A program made the translations under genes and the position numbers. A stretch of DNA of 64,000 bases from Alphaproteobacteria bacterium (GTDB taxonomy: Bacteria > Pseudomonadota > Alphaproteobacteria > RF32 > CAG-239): assembly GCA_015062345.1 (NCBI GenBank), contig SUUV01000002.1:34740-98739 (forward strand). The letters run 5' to 3'. A model generated the notes under the pieces. The model saw only the letters and a program-made list of their open reading frames with translations, did no database searches and had not been told where the DNA came from. Positions 8,938 to 19,083 of this stretch are shown here, one piece after another (the first letter of the stretch is position 1; every line of letters starts with the position of its first letter).

Positions 8938-9392
8938 TATTTGTCCTTTTTAATCGGTTTTACATAAGCAATGGCGGCATGTTCTTCACAATATGTTTGT
9001 CCGCCGCGTATGGTTTTGCCGCAAAAACAAAAATTGTCATCTTTGGGGTCACCGATGGGCCAACGACAGGTATGATTGTCCAATTCGGTTAATTTAAGAC
9101 AAGAATCTTTCTTTTTAGTCGGTGTTTTTGCAACCGTAACCGTTGCAACAGGCTCTGTTTTAACTGCTTTTGGAGCTTTTTTTACGGTTTCTTCTTTAAC
9201 AACAGTTGTTTTTGTTGCAACAACTTCTTCTTTTTTCTTAATGGGTGAGGGACGGGCTTTTAGAGCCAAACGGTGCACTTTGCCGACAATAGAGTTTTTT
9301 GAAACTCCGAGTCTTTTTGCAATTTCATTTGTGGTTAAGCCTTCTTTCCACATTTGTTTTAAGCCATCAATCATTTCTTCGGTCCAAGCCAT
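8937..9392 (-). CDS. gcrA: GcrA family cell cycle regulator
   Basis: MAWTEEMIDGLKQMWKEGLTTNEIAKRLGVSKNSIVGKVHRL... CRWPIGDPKDDNFCFCG; start corrected to 9392 from the track's 9497. Confidence 0.93.
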   Translation of the reverse strand: MAWTEEMIDGLKQMWKEGLTTNEIAKRLGVSKNSIVGKVHRLALKARPSPIKKKEEVVATKTTVVKEETVKKAPKAVKTEPVATVTVAKTPTKKKDSCLKLTELDNHTCRWPIGDPKDDNFCFCGKTIRGGQTYCEEHAAIAYVKPIKKDK

Positions 9393-9545
9393 TATATCCT
9401 CCAAAATTTGCAAATTTATCAAAAAATTATTCTCAAGATACATACATTTTTTCTTTAAGTCCAGTTTTAATTTAAAATAGCTCTTTTTTTTCTTCAAAAA
9501 TGTGTTATTGTAGATAAACAGATTTATTTTATCGGGTGAAATTAT

Positions 9546-10784
9546 ATGAAGTATGTTTTGAAAATTTGCTTTTTGTTATTGATTGGTGTTTCACAAACCG
9601 TGCAAGCATCGGCAATAGATTATAAAAAATATTTTGAGGTAGACTTAGATGCTCCGGTGCCTGATTTGAAAACATTGTCCGAAGAACTTGAAAAAGCAAC
9701 CGAAATATACAATTCCCGCTATATGGTAAGTTGGGATATGGGGCCGACTTTTGATAAACTTTTCAAAGGTGTAATCACTTCGTACGGCACATCGGAAAAG
9801 CGCATAAAATCGGCCATGGAAGATGAATTTTTTGATATGATTATGATGACACCAAAAGAATTTTATCCGTATATCGGACCATATTTGCATACCTTACCCG
9901 GCATTCCGGATAGAGTGTTGATGTTGCCGGGGATTAAAGAAACCAAAAACAAGTTTCCTGAAAGAATTGCTCCGCAATTGCAAGGAATTGAAAATTTAGA
10001 GTTTTTATCGCCGCATTTGTACATATTGCTGATGCCAGAAATGTGGCCGGATAATCAACCGCCGATAGAAATGCCCAAACAAAAAAGAGCCAAAATTCCG
10101 CCAATTTCATTTTCGCCCGATTTTATGGAAAGAGTTATGAAAAACACACCTGAATTTGGCTTTGGCGGTGCTTTTGAAACTAACAACAAACCCGGACTTG
10201 ATAAGTTAAGAACATTAAAAATCACCAAAGATTCGCCCCTTACCACAGGTGATATCAGGGCATTTTTAAGAACTGTTGACGGAGTTAAAAGTTTTGGTAC
10301 ATTAAACAATACTCTCAAAATTATGCACGCAAGCGACTTGGTTGATTATTATGAGCGCAAAAACGGTACGGCTTTGTCGTTAAATAACTTAAAAGACGGA
10401 GTAAATCCGTGTCAGCGCTTAGCCTTAAAAATCAAATGGGCAGGTCTTGAAGATGAGTTTACTCAGGTTGTCGGAAAAGAAGGATTTTCTTTAAATGAGT
10501 GGGCTTATACCTGCGATAAAACCATAAAAGCTTATCGTGTTTCAAGAGTTTCATCGGCATATATGTCTGTGATTAAGGCTGTTCAAGAAAAAACATATGA
10601 TGCATATGTAAACAAGCTCAAACCGCTTTATGCCGAACGCCAGTTTGCCACAATGCAAAGCCTTGTAGAAATGCACAAAGCCCCAAAACACGATGTGTTT
10701 GAGGCTATGAAAAATGAGAAACTCATTTATGATGCATTGTATCCCTTAGGCGGAATGATGATTATTGCACCGATATCAAACTAA
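9546..10784 (+). CDS. Secreted/periplasmic protein of unknown function, 412 aa
   Basis: Signal peptide MKYVLKICFLLLIGVSQTVQASA; single long ORF. Confidence 0.7.
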   Translation: MKYVLKICFLLLIGVSQTVQASAIDYKKYFEVDLDAPVPDLKTLSEELEKATEIYNSRYMVSWDMGPTFDKLFKGVITSYGTSEKRIKSAMEDEFFDMIMMTPKEFYPYIGPYLHTLPGIPDRVLMLPGIKETKNKFPERIAPQLQGIENLEFLSPHLYILLMPEMWPDNQPPIEMPKQKRAKIPPISFSPDFMERVMKNTPEFGFGGAFETNNKPGLDKLRTLKITKDSPLTTGDIRAFLRTVDGVKSFGTLNNTLKIMHASDLVDYYERKNGTALSLNNLKDGVNPCQRLALKIKWAGLEDEFTQVVGKEGFSLNEWAYTCDKTIKAYRVSRVSSAYMSVIKAVQEKTYDAYVNKLKPLYAERQFATMQSLVEMHKAPKHDVFEAMKNEKLIYDALYPLGGMMIIAPISN

Positions 10785-10793
10785 AACAACAGA

Positions 10794-10935
10794 TTAACCG
10801 TAAACATATGTAATTGACACAATGGCACTGTAACCGTCTTGTTCGATTCCGGCCGGAATGTTAAGCGTTGTACCGATATTAACCGACTTTTCATCAGCAC
10901 CAATTAAAAATGTAAAATCTGATTGTGGATTTAAA
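10794..10935 (-). pseudogene. Truncated DUF4402-like family remnant (C-terminal third only)
   Basis: Minus-strand reading: PQSDFTFLIGADEKSVNIGTTLNIPAGIEQDGYSAIVSITYVYG*, joined to TACCTCATTTTTGATTTAAAT with core promoter and signal peptide missing. Confidence 0.75.
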
Positions 10936-10950
10936 TCAAAAATGAGGTAG

Positions 10951-11095
10951 CGGTATGTTCTCCTTTACTGTCGTACCGGTGCCCAAGCTTTAGCTTGGAA
11001 TAGACACCAATATCTAAGGGAATAATTTAGCTATATAATTTAACCTGGACTCCGGCATCAAGTGCCGGAGTGACAGTTAGAGGCGGACTCCGGTA
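10951..11095. repeat. Composite palindromic interspersed repeat R2
   Basis: accggtgcccaagctttagcttggaatagacaccaatatctaagggaataatttagctatataatttaacctggactccggcatcaagtgccggagtgacagttag. Confidence 0.8.
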
Positions 11096-11149
11096 ATAAT
11101 TGCTTACTAAAATTGTTAAGAGGTGATAAATATAAATTTGTTTGACTAT

Positions 11150-11217
11150 TACCTCAAAGATGACTAATTATCCACAAGAGACTCTTTAAAATTGCAAAAA
11201 AAAAAACGGTTTAGAAT
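11150..11217 (+). promoter_or_regulatory. Shared A-tract promoter module, prepilin copy 1 (11 A)
   Basis: TACCTCA-N23-GACTCTTTAAAATTGC-A11-CGGTT-TAGAAT. Confidence 0.6.
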
Positions 11218-11248
11218 GTGAACAGAATATAATATATGGAGTTAGTTG

Positions 11249-11989
11249 ATGAGAAAAGTTTGTGAGCTTGGGCATTTTATTCTTCCAAAGAGTGGTGCAG
11301 ATAAGAAGGGGTTTTTGAGCGCCGTGTACAAAAAGGGTACACAAGCGAAAAAACACCGATTAGATGTGGCACAATTTGGAAGAAGTATGGTGGAAATGCT
11401 TGGGGTGTTAGCCATAATCGGAGTGCTTTCTGTTGGCGGAATTGCAGGATATTCTAAAGCTATGTTTAAGCACAAATTAAATAAACAAACAGAACAAATC
11501 GGTCTAATTCTGGATTATATGATTATTAATCAAGAATCATTAAAAACAGCTGATTTTTATGTATTAAATACTCTGAAAAAACTTAACATTATATCTGAAG
11601 ATATGGTAAAAGAAAATGACAATATGTATGCATATGACATTTTTAATACCAGAATTAAGCTTGAAAATCATCATCTGCCGTCTCAACCAGCTGGAGGCCT
11701 TGCAATAGGTTTACAAATAGATACATCAGGACACTCAATGGATATATGTCGTAATTTGCTGACAATGGCACAACAAAGAGCTGAAGATATTTCAAGGGTT
11801 TATGTGCAACGCACGGAAACTGATGCTTCAAATACAAGTATGTCAACATATTACGGTAATAAAATTACAAGTCAAAACAAATATTTGCGCAATTTATCAA
11901 TCACTCAAATTGACAATGCCTGTCAAGTGTGTGAAGATACAACCGAATGTTTTGTCTTTGTTTTAATAGGCTATACTGATGTGAAGTGA
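11249..11989 (+). CDS. Type IV prepilin-like protein with extended ~40-aa leader
   Basis: FG/RSMVEMLGVLAIIGVLSVGGIAGYSKAM prepilin-type N-terminal segment. Confidence 0.75.
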   Translation: MRKVCELGHFILPKSGADKKGFLSAVYKKGTQAKKHRLDVAQFGRSMVEMLGVLAIIGVLSVGGIAGYSKAMFKHKLNKQTEQIGLILDYMIINQESLKTADFYVLNTLKKLNIISEDMVKENDNMYAYDIFNTRIKLENHHLPSQPAGGLAIGLQIDTSGHSMDICRNLLTMAQQRAEDISRVYVQRTETDASNTSMSTYYGNKITSQNKYLRNLSITQIDNACQVCEDTTECFVFVLIGYTDVK

Positions 11990-11991
11990 TG

Positions 11992-13257
11992 TTATATTCG
12001 GGGCAAATATTGTTTTAATTTTTCATAATCGGGATATTGTTTCAAATCGCCAAGCAGGGTATATGTGGGAGTTGACGAAAAAAAATATTGTGCCGCTTTT
12101 AAGATGTCATCTTTGCTGACATTATCAATTTTTGCTATCACTTCATCGGTCGGAATAACTCGGCCATGCAACAACATTTGACGAGCAATAACTTCGGCAG
12201 TTGATGAAGAACTTTCCAAAGCCATAAGCATGCTGGCCTTTAGCTGAACTTTGGCTCGATTCAGTTCTTTATCGGTAACATATTCGTTTAATACCTTTTT
12301 AATTTCATCGGACACAACCGGAAGTAAGGTGTTTAACTGGTCAGCAGATGTGCCGGCATAAATCCCGAATAAGCCGGTTGAAGTTTGTGACGAATGGTAC
12401 GAATATACACTATATACCAAACCTCTTTTTTCTCTAATTTCTTGGAAAAGTCGTGACGACATTCCGCCGCCGAAAATGGTAGAAAAAATGTTTATCGGAT
12501 AATAAAGCGGATTTGTATATTCTACACCTTTAAAGCCTATAAGCATATGCGCTTGTTCAATTTGGCGGGTTTCTTGATAAAATCCGCCCTGATAAACTTG
12601 AGGAGCAATTTCAAAAACAGATTGTTTTTGATAGTTTGCCATTCTGGCTTTTACCATTTCAACAAAGTTTTCATGTTTGATGTTGCCCACAGCAACAACA
12701 ACCGTGTTGTTGGCTGCATAATGGTTATGCATATAAGAATGTAACATATCGGCATTAAACGAGCGAACGGTCTCTTTCGGGCCTAAAATTGTTCTCCCTA
12801 AGGGCTGATTGGGAAAAGCGGTTTCTTGAAAATAGTCAAACACAACATCATCAGGAGTGTCAATTGATTGCTTAATTTCTTGAATTACGACTTCTTTTTC
12901 TTTGACCATTTCATCATCGGGAAATGTCGGGTGTAAGACAAAATCGGCAATGACATCGAGTGCAAGTTCAACATCGTTTTTAAGCATTTTTGCATAAAAA
13001 GCGGTAAACTCTCTTGAAGTGTAGGCATTGTTTTGACCGCCGACATTTTCAATTTCTTCAGAAATTTGAACTGAGTTTCTTTTTTTGGAGCCCTTAAAAA
13101 CCATATGCTCAATAAAGTGTGATATTCCGTTTAAGTCTTGCGGTTCATAGGCAGAGCCGGTGTTCACCCAGATACCCAAAGATACGGTTTCTGTATTTTC
13201 TCTTTGTGCCGTAACAACTCTTAATCCGTTTTCCAAAGTAGTCAGTTTGTGTTGCAT
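11992..13257 (-). CDS. M16 family zinc metallopeptidase (processing-peptidase-like)
   Basis: HFIEHMVFKGSKKR (HxxEH), Ct half GGGMSSRLFQEIREKRGLVYSVYS. Confidence 0.95.
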   Translation of the reverse strand: MQHKLTTLENGLRVVTAQRENTETVSLGIWVNTGSAYEPQDLNGISHFIEHMVFKGSKKRNSVQISEEIENVGGQNNAYTSREFTAFYAKMLKNDVELALDVIADFVLHPTFPDDEMVKEKEVVIQEIKQSIDTPDDVVFDYFQETAFPNQPLGRTILGPKETVRSFNADMLHSYMHNHYAANNTVVVAVGNIKHENFVEMVKARMANYQKQSVFEIAPQVYQGGFYQETRQIEQAHMLIGFKGVEYTNPLYYPINIFSTIFGGGMSSRLFQEIREKRGLVYSVYSYHSSQTSTGLFGIYAGTSADQLNTLLPVVSDEIKKVLNEYVTDKELNRAKVQLKASMLMALESSSSTAEVIARQMLLHGRVIPTDEVIAKIDNVSKDDILKAAQYFFSSTPTYTLLGDLKQYPDYEKLKQYLPRI

Positions 13258-13347
13258 TTTTTATCCTATTTAAAAACTCAGTTGACAGTATTATATTCCG
13301 TGTATAACATAAATCAACCATAATTTTAAAAAAAAGGGTATTAAAAT

Positions 13348-14010
13348 ATGAAAAAAAATCCTCATTTTGCCATTGTGTTGTCCGGTTGCGGTCGAGCAGA
13401 TGGCTCCGAAATTCATGAATCGACTTGTGCAATGCTTGCCATAGATTGTTTAAATTCAACTTATCAATGTTTTGCTCCCGATATCAAGCAAGCCATGGTT
13501 GTAAATCATATCACCGGTGAGCGAGTTGACGAACATAGAAATGTTTTAGAAGAATCGGCACGCATTGCCAGAGGCAACATTAAGCCGCTAACAGATTATA
13601 ACCCCAATGATTTTGATGCTATTGTTTTCCCCGGCGGTATCGGTGCGGTTATAAACTGGTGCGATTTTTCCGTAAGCGGTGTAAGTTGTCAGGTTGATAC
13701 TTCCGTCAGAAAAGCTATTTGGGACAGCTATAAAAAAGGTTTGCCGATTGGTGCAATGTGTATTGCACCTGTTTTGATTGCCAAGGTGTTGGGCTCTGAG
13801 GGGGTAAAAGTTACTATCGGAAACGATGAAAAAGTGGCGGCTTCGATTTTAAAAACCGGTGCCGTTCACGAAAACAAAGAAGCGGTTGAAGTGTGTGTCG
13901 ACCAAATTCATAAGGTGGTTACAACTCCGGCTTATATGTTGGCGCAATCAATTAAAGAAGTTTGCGAAGGGGCTGACAATATGATAAAAGCTTTGATAAA
14001 ACTTATGTAA
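13348..14010 (+). CDS. elbB: ElbB-like isoprenoid biosynthesis / glyoxalase III family protein
   Basis: VLSGCGRADGSEIHESTCAMLAID; DAIVFPGGIGAVINW; PIGAMCIAP. Confidence 0.9.
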   Translation: MKKNPHFAIVLSGCGRADGSEIHESTCAMLAIDCLNSTYQCFAPDIKQAMVVNHITGERVDEHRNVLEESARIARGNIKPLTDYNPNDFDAIVFPGGIGAVINWCDFSVSGVSCQVDTSVRKAIWDSYKKGLPIGAMCIAPVLIAKVLGSEGVKVTIGNDEKVAASILKTGAVHENKEAVEVCVDQIHKVVTTPAYMLAQSIKEVCEGADNMIKALIKLM

Positions 14011-14063
14011 TTTTTGCTTGTAAAAAAACAAATCTCTCTTATTATAAATAAGGGAGATTTTTT

Positions 14064-14774
14064 ATGCCATATTTTGACACACATATTCATTTGCAAGATT
14101 TTGAACAAGATATATTTTCGGTATTAAAAAAAATACAAAAATGTATTTGTGTAAGCGCCAAAGTTTCCGATTGGGAAAAAGTGGCTCAAATTTACGAACA
14201 ATATCCCGATATGATAGTGCCGGCCTTTGGTTTGCACCCGTGGTATATCAACAATACGGCTAAAAATTGGGAACAAGAGCTTGAAACATACTTAAAAAAA
14301 TATCCTTTGGCGATGGTTGGCGAATGTGGGCTTGACAGATTAAAAAGCAAAGATGAACAGGCTCAAAAAGATGTTTTGATAAAACAGATTAACTTGGCAA
14401 AAAAATATAATCGCACCATGCTTTTGCATATGGTAAAAGCTGATATGTGGTTGCAAGACATATGGGAGTTGTTACCGCAAAAGTTTGTGTTTCATTCGTT
14501 TAATGCCAATACAGATTTGTTAAAAAAGGTTTTGCAATTTGGCGGATATGTCGCTTTTAATAAAAAAATTTTAAAAAATAAACAAGCAAATGAAATTGTA
14601 TCTTTGGTACCGTCAGATAAAATTTTAATAGAAAGCGATGCTCCGTATCAAAGCAGTGTTGATGATATGATAGAACTTACAACAACTTTGGCTGATATCA
14701 GAAAAGAAAAACTTGAAGTTTTACTTCAACATTTGTATAACAATGCATCGGAGCTGATGAAAAATGATAAATAA
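14064..14774 (+). CDS. TatD family hydrolase
   Basis: FDTHIHLQD; GLHPWYI; GECGLDR; LIESDAPYQ. Confidence 0.85.
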   Translation: MPYFDTHIHLQDFEQDIFSVLKKIQKCICVSAKVSDWEKVAQIYEQYPDMIVPAFGLHPWYINNTAKNWEQELETYLKKYPLAMVGECGLDRLKSKDEQAQKDVLIKQINLAKKYNRTMLLHMVKADMWLQDIWELLPQKFVFHSFNANTDLLKKVLQFGGYVAFNKKILKNKQANEIVSLVPSDKILIESDAPYQSSVDDMIELTTTLADIRKEKLEVLLQHLYNNASELMKNDK

Positions 14775-15486
14775 CAGATTTATGCGTACACAAGCCCTAA
14801 TCGGGGGCAAAGCCATGCAAAAACTTCAAAATTCTACTGTTATGATTGTAGGACTTGGAGCTGTTGGCGGTTATGCCTTGGAGGGAATTGCCCGCTCAGG
14901 TGTAAAAAAGCTTATTTTGGTTGATTTTGACTGCTTTGATGAAACCAATATAAATCGGCAAATTTTAGCCTTGAGCTCGACAATCGGCCAGAAAAAAACA
15001 GATGTTGCTTTTGAGAGAGTAAAACAAATTAACCCGACTTGCGAGGTTGTGCTTATGGATATGTTTGTTGATAAAAATAATGTCGATAAGCTCGTTGGTT
15101 TAAAGCCCGATTTTGTAATTGATGCCATAGATTCGATAAAACCGAAATGCGAACTGATTAAGGCTTTAATTGATAATAATGTTGATTTTATTTCATCAAT
15201 GGGGGCAGCGCTTAAAACCGATACAAGTACCATAAAAATTGCAAATTTGAATCAGACGCAAAATTGTACAATGGCGCGAAGTGTAAGGCAAAATTTGAAA
15301 AAGCTTAATGTCGATTTAAAAAAAGTTGTATGCGTGTTTTCAAATGAAATTTGCCGATTGCCCGATTCTGCCATAACCGAAAATGAAAACGGCGGAAAAC
15401 AAATTTTGGGCTCGCTTCCGACCATTACGGCCATTTTCGGTTTGATGATGGCAAATTATGTGATACAAAAACTGATTGAAAAATAA
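14764..15486 (+). CDS. tcdA: ThiF/TcdA-type E1-like ATP-dependent enzyme (probable tRNA t6A dehydratase)
   Basis: VGLGAVGGYALEGIARSGV; DFDCFDETNINRQILA; DAIDSIKPK. Confidence 0.85.
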   Translation: MINNRFMRTQALIGGKAMQKLQNSTVMIVGLGAVGGYALEGIARSGVKKLILVDFDCFDETNINRQILALSSTIGQKKTDVAFERVKQINPTCEVVLMDMFVDKNNVDKLVGLKPDFVIDAIDSIKPKCELIKALIDNNVDFISSMGAALKTDTSTIKIANLNQTQNCTMARSVRQNLKKLNVDLKKVVCVFSNEICRLPDSAITENENGGKQILGSLPTITAIFGLMMANYVIQKLIEK

Positions 15487-15544
15487 GAAAACCCGCACTT
15501 AAAAAGTTGAATGCGGGTTAATATACTAAATAAATCTTTGCAGA

Positions 15545-16099
15545 TTATACAGGCTCATTGATTATGGTGATTGTAATTGTACCGCTCAATTCTCCGCCTG
15601 AAAAATTTTCTGGAATATTAAGTGTTCCGCCTACATCTATAGAATCACCATATTTTTCCATATCTGGATCTATTGCGTGTCTATCCACATATTCAGCATA
15701 AAGATTTGTTATATATGCTTCTTCAGAATTAGGATCATCAGAAGGACCGCCAAAGCCACCGGTTAAAGACACATGATCGGGGTATAAAACAGAATATCCT
15801 TCATAAATACCCGATAAGTCACATCGACCGGCTTTGCCACCAGTGGCACCTGTAACATCACCGTCCCATCTTATGGGATAGTTATCCCCACTATTACTGT
15901 ATGCACCGACAGTAACCGAAGATGGCTTATTATTTGCTCTTATATAGATATTACCAAAGTCCAAGGTTGAGCAATTTACTTCTGATACAACACTCACATT
16001 GGCGGTTACTTGCATGTTTGCAATTTCTCCTTGTTCTGCGGCTATAACAGTGTTTGCACTCAAGAGAGCTACAGCAGAAAGTAGAAAATATTTTCTCAT
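15545..16099 (-). CDS. DUF4402-like secreted protein, family copy 3
   Basis: MRKYFLLSAVALLSANTVIAAE; NCSTLDFGNIYIR; GTLNIPENFSGGELSGTITITI. Confidence 0.8.
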   Translation of the reverse strand: MRKYFLLSAVALLSANTVIAAEQGEIANMQVTANVSVVSEVNCSTLDFGNIYIRANNKPSSVTVGAYSNSGDNYPIRWDGDVTGATGGKAGRCDLSGIYEGYSVLYPDHVSLTGGFGGPSDDPNSEEAYITNLYAEYVDRHAIDPDMEKYGDSIDVGGTLNIPENFSGGELSGTITITIINEPV

Positions 16100-16168
16100 T
16101 TTATTAATTCCTTTACAAAAATTAAGTTTAAGTACATTTGAAAGGCAAAAAACTACCTTTCAATACGC

Positions 16169-16237
16169 ATCATAAACCGTTTTTTTTTTTTGCAAGTAAA
16201 AAGAGTCGTTTAAAAGATTTAAATCAAAAATGAGGTA
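16169..16237 (-). promoter_or_regulatory. Shared A-tract promoter module, copy 3 (12 A)
   Basis: TACCTCA-N23-GACTC...TTGC-A12-CGGTTTATGAT. Confidence 0.6.
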
Positions 16238-16238
16238 C

Positions 16239-17570
16239 TTAAAAATACAAAATCCATAAATAAACGGCGGCGATAAACACACTTACCAGCATCACGGGAA
16301 TAGACCAGATTAAAAATCTGACAAACCCTATCGGATGCCCTTCACGAGAGGCAAGTCCGGCTACAATTACATTGGCCGAAGCTCCGATTAGTGTTCCGTT
16401 TCCGCCAAAACAAGCACCAAGTGATAAAGCCCACCACACCGGCATCATGGCTTCTCGACCGCCAAAAGCCGGCTCCATGGATTTTAGCATCGGTATCATG
16501 GTGGCTACAAACGGAATGTTGTCAATAGCACTTGATAAAACTGCCGATGAACCCAAAATTAAAAATACGGTCTTTTTAATGCTGCCTTGAGTTAAATCTA
16601 TAAAAAATTCACCCAAAATTTGCAACACACCCGTAATTTCAAGTGCGTGCACCACCATAAAAAGCCCGCAGAAAAAGAAAATGGTTGTCCAGTCTACAAG
16701 GTTGAAAATGTCTTCGGTTTTTTCATCTCGGTCATAATGCGTTTCGCCGAGTGTGTAAAGCAAAAGCAATATTGCCGCCCCAAACAGAGCAATCACTCCG
16801 TTTGCAATGTGGATATATTCGGCACTGATAAAACCTGCAATGGTAAAAGTGAGCACAATTAAAGATTTATACAAAAGCACCTTGTCGGTTATGCTCTCAA
16901 ATTCATTCATACGCATAATTGATGCGCGGTTTCTGTCCGTTGTTTTAAGAGTTTTGCGCCAAATTAAGACAAAGAAAGCAGTTAACACAATTATGCAAAC
17001 AATAACAACCGGCGCAAGTGTTTTCAAAAAGTCTAAAAATGACAGGTTTAAGGCAGAGCCGATTAAAATATTCGGCGGGTCGCCGATAAGAGTGGAAGTT
17101 CCGCCTATGTTAGAGGCAAAAATTTCTAATATCAGATAAGGGAAGGGGTTTATACCGAGTTTTCGGGTAATTTGAAATGTGACCGGCACAATTAATAAAA
17201 CAGTTGTAACATTATCTAAAAATGCCGAGAAAAATGCGGTTACAAAGGCAAGCATTATCATAATTCCGATTGGGTGTGCCTTAACTTTTTTTGCACCCCA
17301 AACAGCCACAAACTGAAACAAACCTGATTTTTCGGTAATGTTTACAATTACCATCATACCGACCAGAAGGGATATTGTGTTAAAATCTATACCGCTAAAA
17401 GCTTGCGCTTGAGTTAAAAGCCCGAAAAAAATCATTATGGTGGCGGTTAAAAGCGTTACAACCGCACGATTGATTTTTTCGGAAAATAATATCAGATAGC
17501 AAATTAAAACCAGAGCGCAAGCAACTGTTTTTGCATCAATTCCGAAATTTTGGGTTAGTAAGTCAAGCAT
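16239..17570 (-). CDS. ArsB/NhaD/P-protein-type (SLC13-like) anion permease
   Basis: DNVTTVLLIVPVTFQITRKLG; GGTSTLIGDPPNILIGSA; FGGNGTLIGASANVI. Confidence 0.88.
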   Translation of the reverse strand: MLDLLTQNFGIDAKTVACALVLICYLILFSEKINRAVVTLLTATIMIFFGLLTQAQAFSGIDFNTISLLVGMMVIVNITEKSGLFQFVAVWGAKKVKAHPIGIMIMLAFVTAFFSAFLDNVTTVLLIVPVTFQITRKLGINPFPYLILEIFASNIGGTSTLIGDPPNILIGSALNLSFLDFLKTLAPVVIVCIIVLTAFFVLIWRKTLKTTDRNRASIMRMNEFESITDKVLLYKSLIVLTFTIAGFISAEYIHIANGVIALFGAAILLLLYTLGETHYDRDEKTEDIFNLVDWTTIFFFCGLFMVVHALEITGVLQILGEFFIDLTQGSIKKTVFLILGSSAVLSSAIDNIPFVATMIPMLKSMEPAFGGREAMMPVWWALSLGACFGGNGTLIGASANVIVAGLASREGHPIGFVRFLIWSIPVMLVSVFIAAVYLWILYF

Positions 17571-17582
17571 AGTCCGAGCCTT

Positions 17583-18923
17583 TTACATAAAGTGAATAAT
17601 ATAAAGATAAATCATTGCCAAGGTCACACTGACAAGCATTACCGGAATTGACCAGATTAAAAACCTGATAAAACTGATTGCATGTCCTTCACGGGTGGCA
17701 AAGCCTGCAACAATTACATTGGCAGAGGCGGCAATTAATGAGCCGTTACCACCAAAGCAAGAACCGAGTGATAATGCCCACCATACAGGCATCATCACAT
17801 CACGACCGCCCATAGACGGCTCCATGGTTTTAAGAAGCGGAATCATAGTTGCAACAAACGGAATGTTATCAATGGCAGTTGATACAATGGCTGATACCCA
17901 AAGCACTAAAAAGGTGGCTTTTTTGATGCTTCCTTCGGTGATTTCAATAAACTTTTGCCCCAAAAGTTCTAAAACTCCGGCAACTTCCAAGCCGTAAACA
18001 ATGGCAAACAGTCCGCAGAAAAAGAAAATGGTTGTCCAATCTACAAGACTGAAAGCATCTTCAACTTTTTGGTCTCGTTCTTGATGCTTGTCGCCAAGTG
18101 TGTAAAGCATCAGCAACAAAGCGGCACCAAACAGAGCAATTGTTCCGTTGTTGATATGGATATATTCGGCACTGATAAAGCCGATTATGGTCAGCGCTAA
18201 AACCCCGAGAGATTTATAAAGCAAATTATAGTTTGTAATGCTGTCTGTTTCATTAATTTTCATAATTTTTTCTTTGTCGGTTTGGTTTGCCGTCATTTTG
18301 CGACCAAAAACAAAGTCAAAAACGGCAATTAAGACAACCATATTTATAACAACAATTAGGGTAAGTTCTTTTACAAAATCCATAAACGAGAGGTTTAAGG
18401 CAGAGCCGATTAAAATGTTCGGAGGATCACCGATAAGAGTGGCCGTTCCGCCGATATTAGAGGCGAAAATTTCTAAAATTAAAAACGGGTAGGGGTTAAG
18501 CTTTAGGTTTCGGGTAATTTGAAAAGTAACCGGCACAATTAATAAAACGGTGGTAACATTATCTAAAAGGGCAGAAAATATGGCGGTAACAATAGAGAGC
18601 ATAATAAGCAGACCTCGAGGCGAGGCTTTAACGAGTTTTGCACTTTTGATGGCTACATATTGAAACATACCCGATTTTTCGGCAATGCCGACAACAATCA
18701 TCATACCGATAAGAAGTGAAATGGTGTTAAAATCTATACCGGCAAGAGCAGAAGTTTGAGTTAAAATGCCGGTAAAAATCATCACCGAGGCGCCCAAGAG
18801 TGCCACAACCGCACGATTAAGTTTTTCAGTAAACAAAATTATGTAACTGATAACCAAAATTGAAGTTGCCAATATTTGCGGATTAAGTCCGAAAATGACT
18901 TGCGGCAAAATATGAGCGTCCAT
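17583..18923 (-). CDS. ArsB/NhaD/P-protein-type (SLC13-like) permease, tandem paralogue
   Basis: Same motifs; start MDAHILPQVIFG at 18923 preferred over the track start. Confidence 0.87.
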   Translation of the reverse strand: MDAHILPQVIFGLNPQILATSILVISYIILFTEKLNRAVVALLGASVMIFTGILTQTSALAGIDFNTISLLIGMMIVVGIAEKSGMFQYVAIKSAKLVKASPRGLLIMLSIVTAIFSALLDNVTTVLLIVPVTFQITRNLKLNPYPFLILEIFASNIGGTATLIGDPPNILIGSALNLSFMDFVKELTLIVVINMVVLIAVFDFVFGRKMTANQTDKEKIMKINETDSITNYNLLYKSLGVLALTIIGFISAEYIHINNGTIALFGAALLLMLYTLGDKHQERDQKVEDAFSLVDWTTIFFFCGLFAIVYGLEVAGVLELLGQKFIEITEGSIKKATFLVLWVSAIVSTAIDNIPFVATMIPLLKTMEPSMGGRDVMMPVWWALSLGSCFGGNGSLIAASANVIVAGFATREGHAISFIRFLIWSIPVMLVSVTLAMIYLYIIHFM

Positions 18924-19083
18924 AAAAATCCTCCAAAAAATATATCCACCGCACAATATATATGCCCTAATCTTAAAAAACAAATAATATTTTTTATAAA
19001 AGTTTTATAACTTGGTATGGAAATGAAGATTTTTGATTTATTAAAAAACACAAAACAGGATATCAAAATATCCTGTTTTGCGT

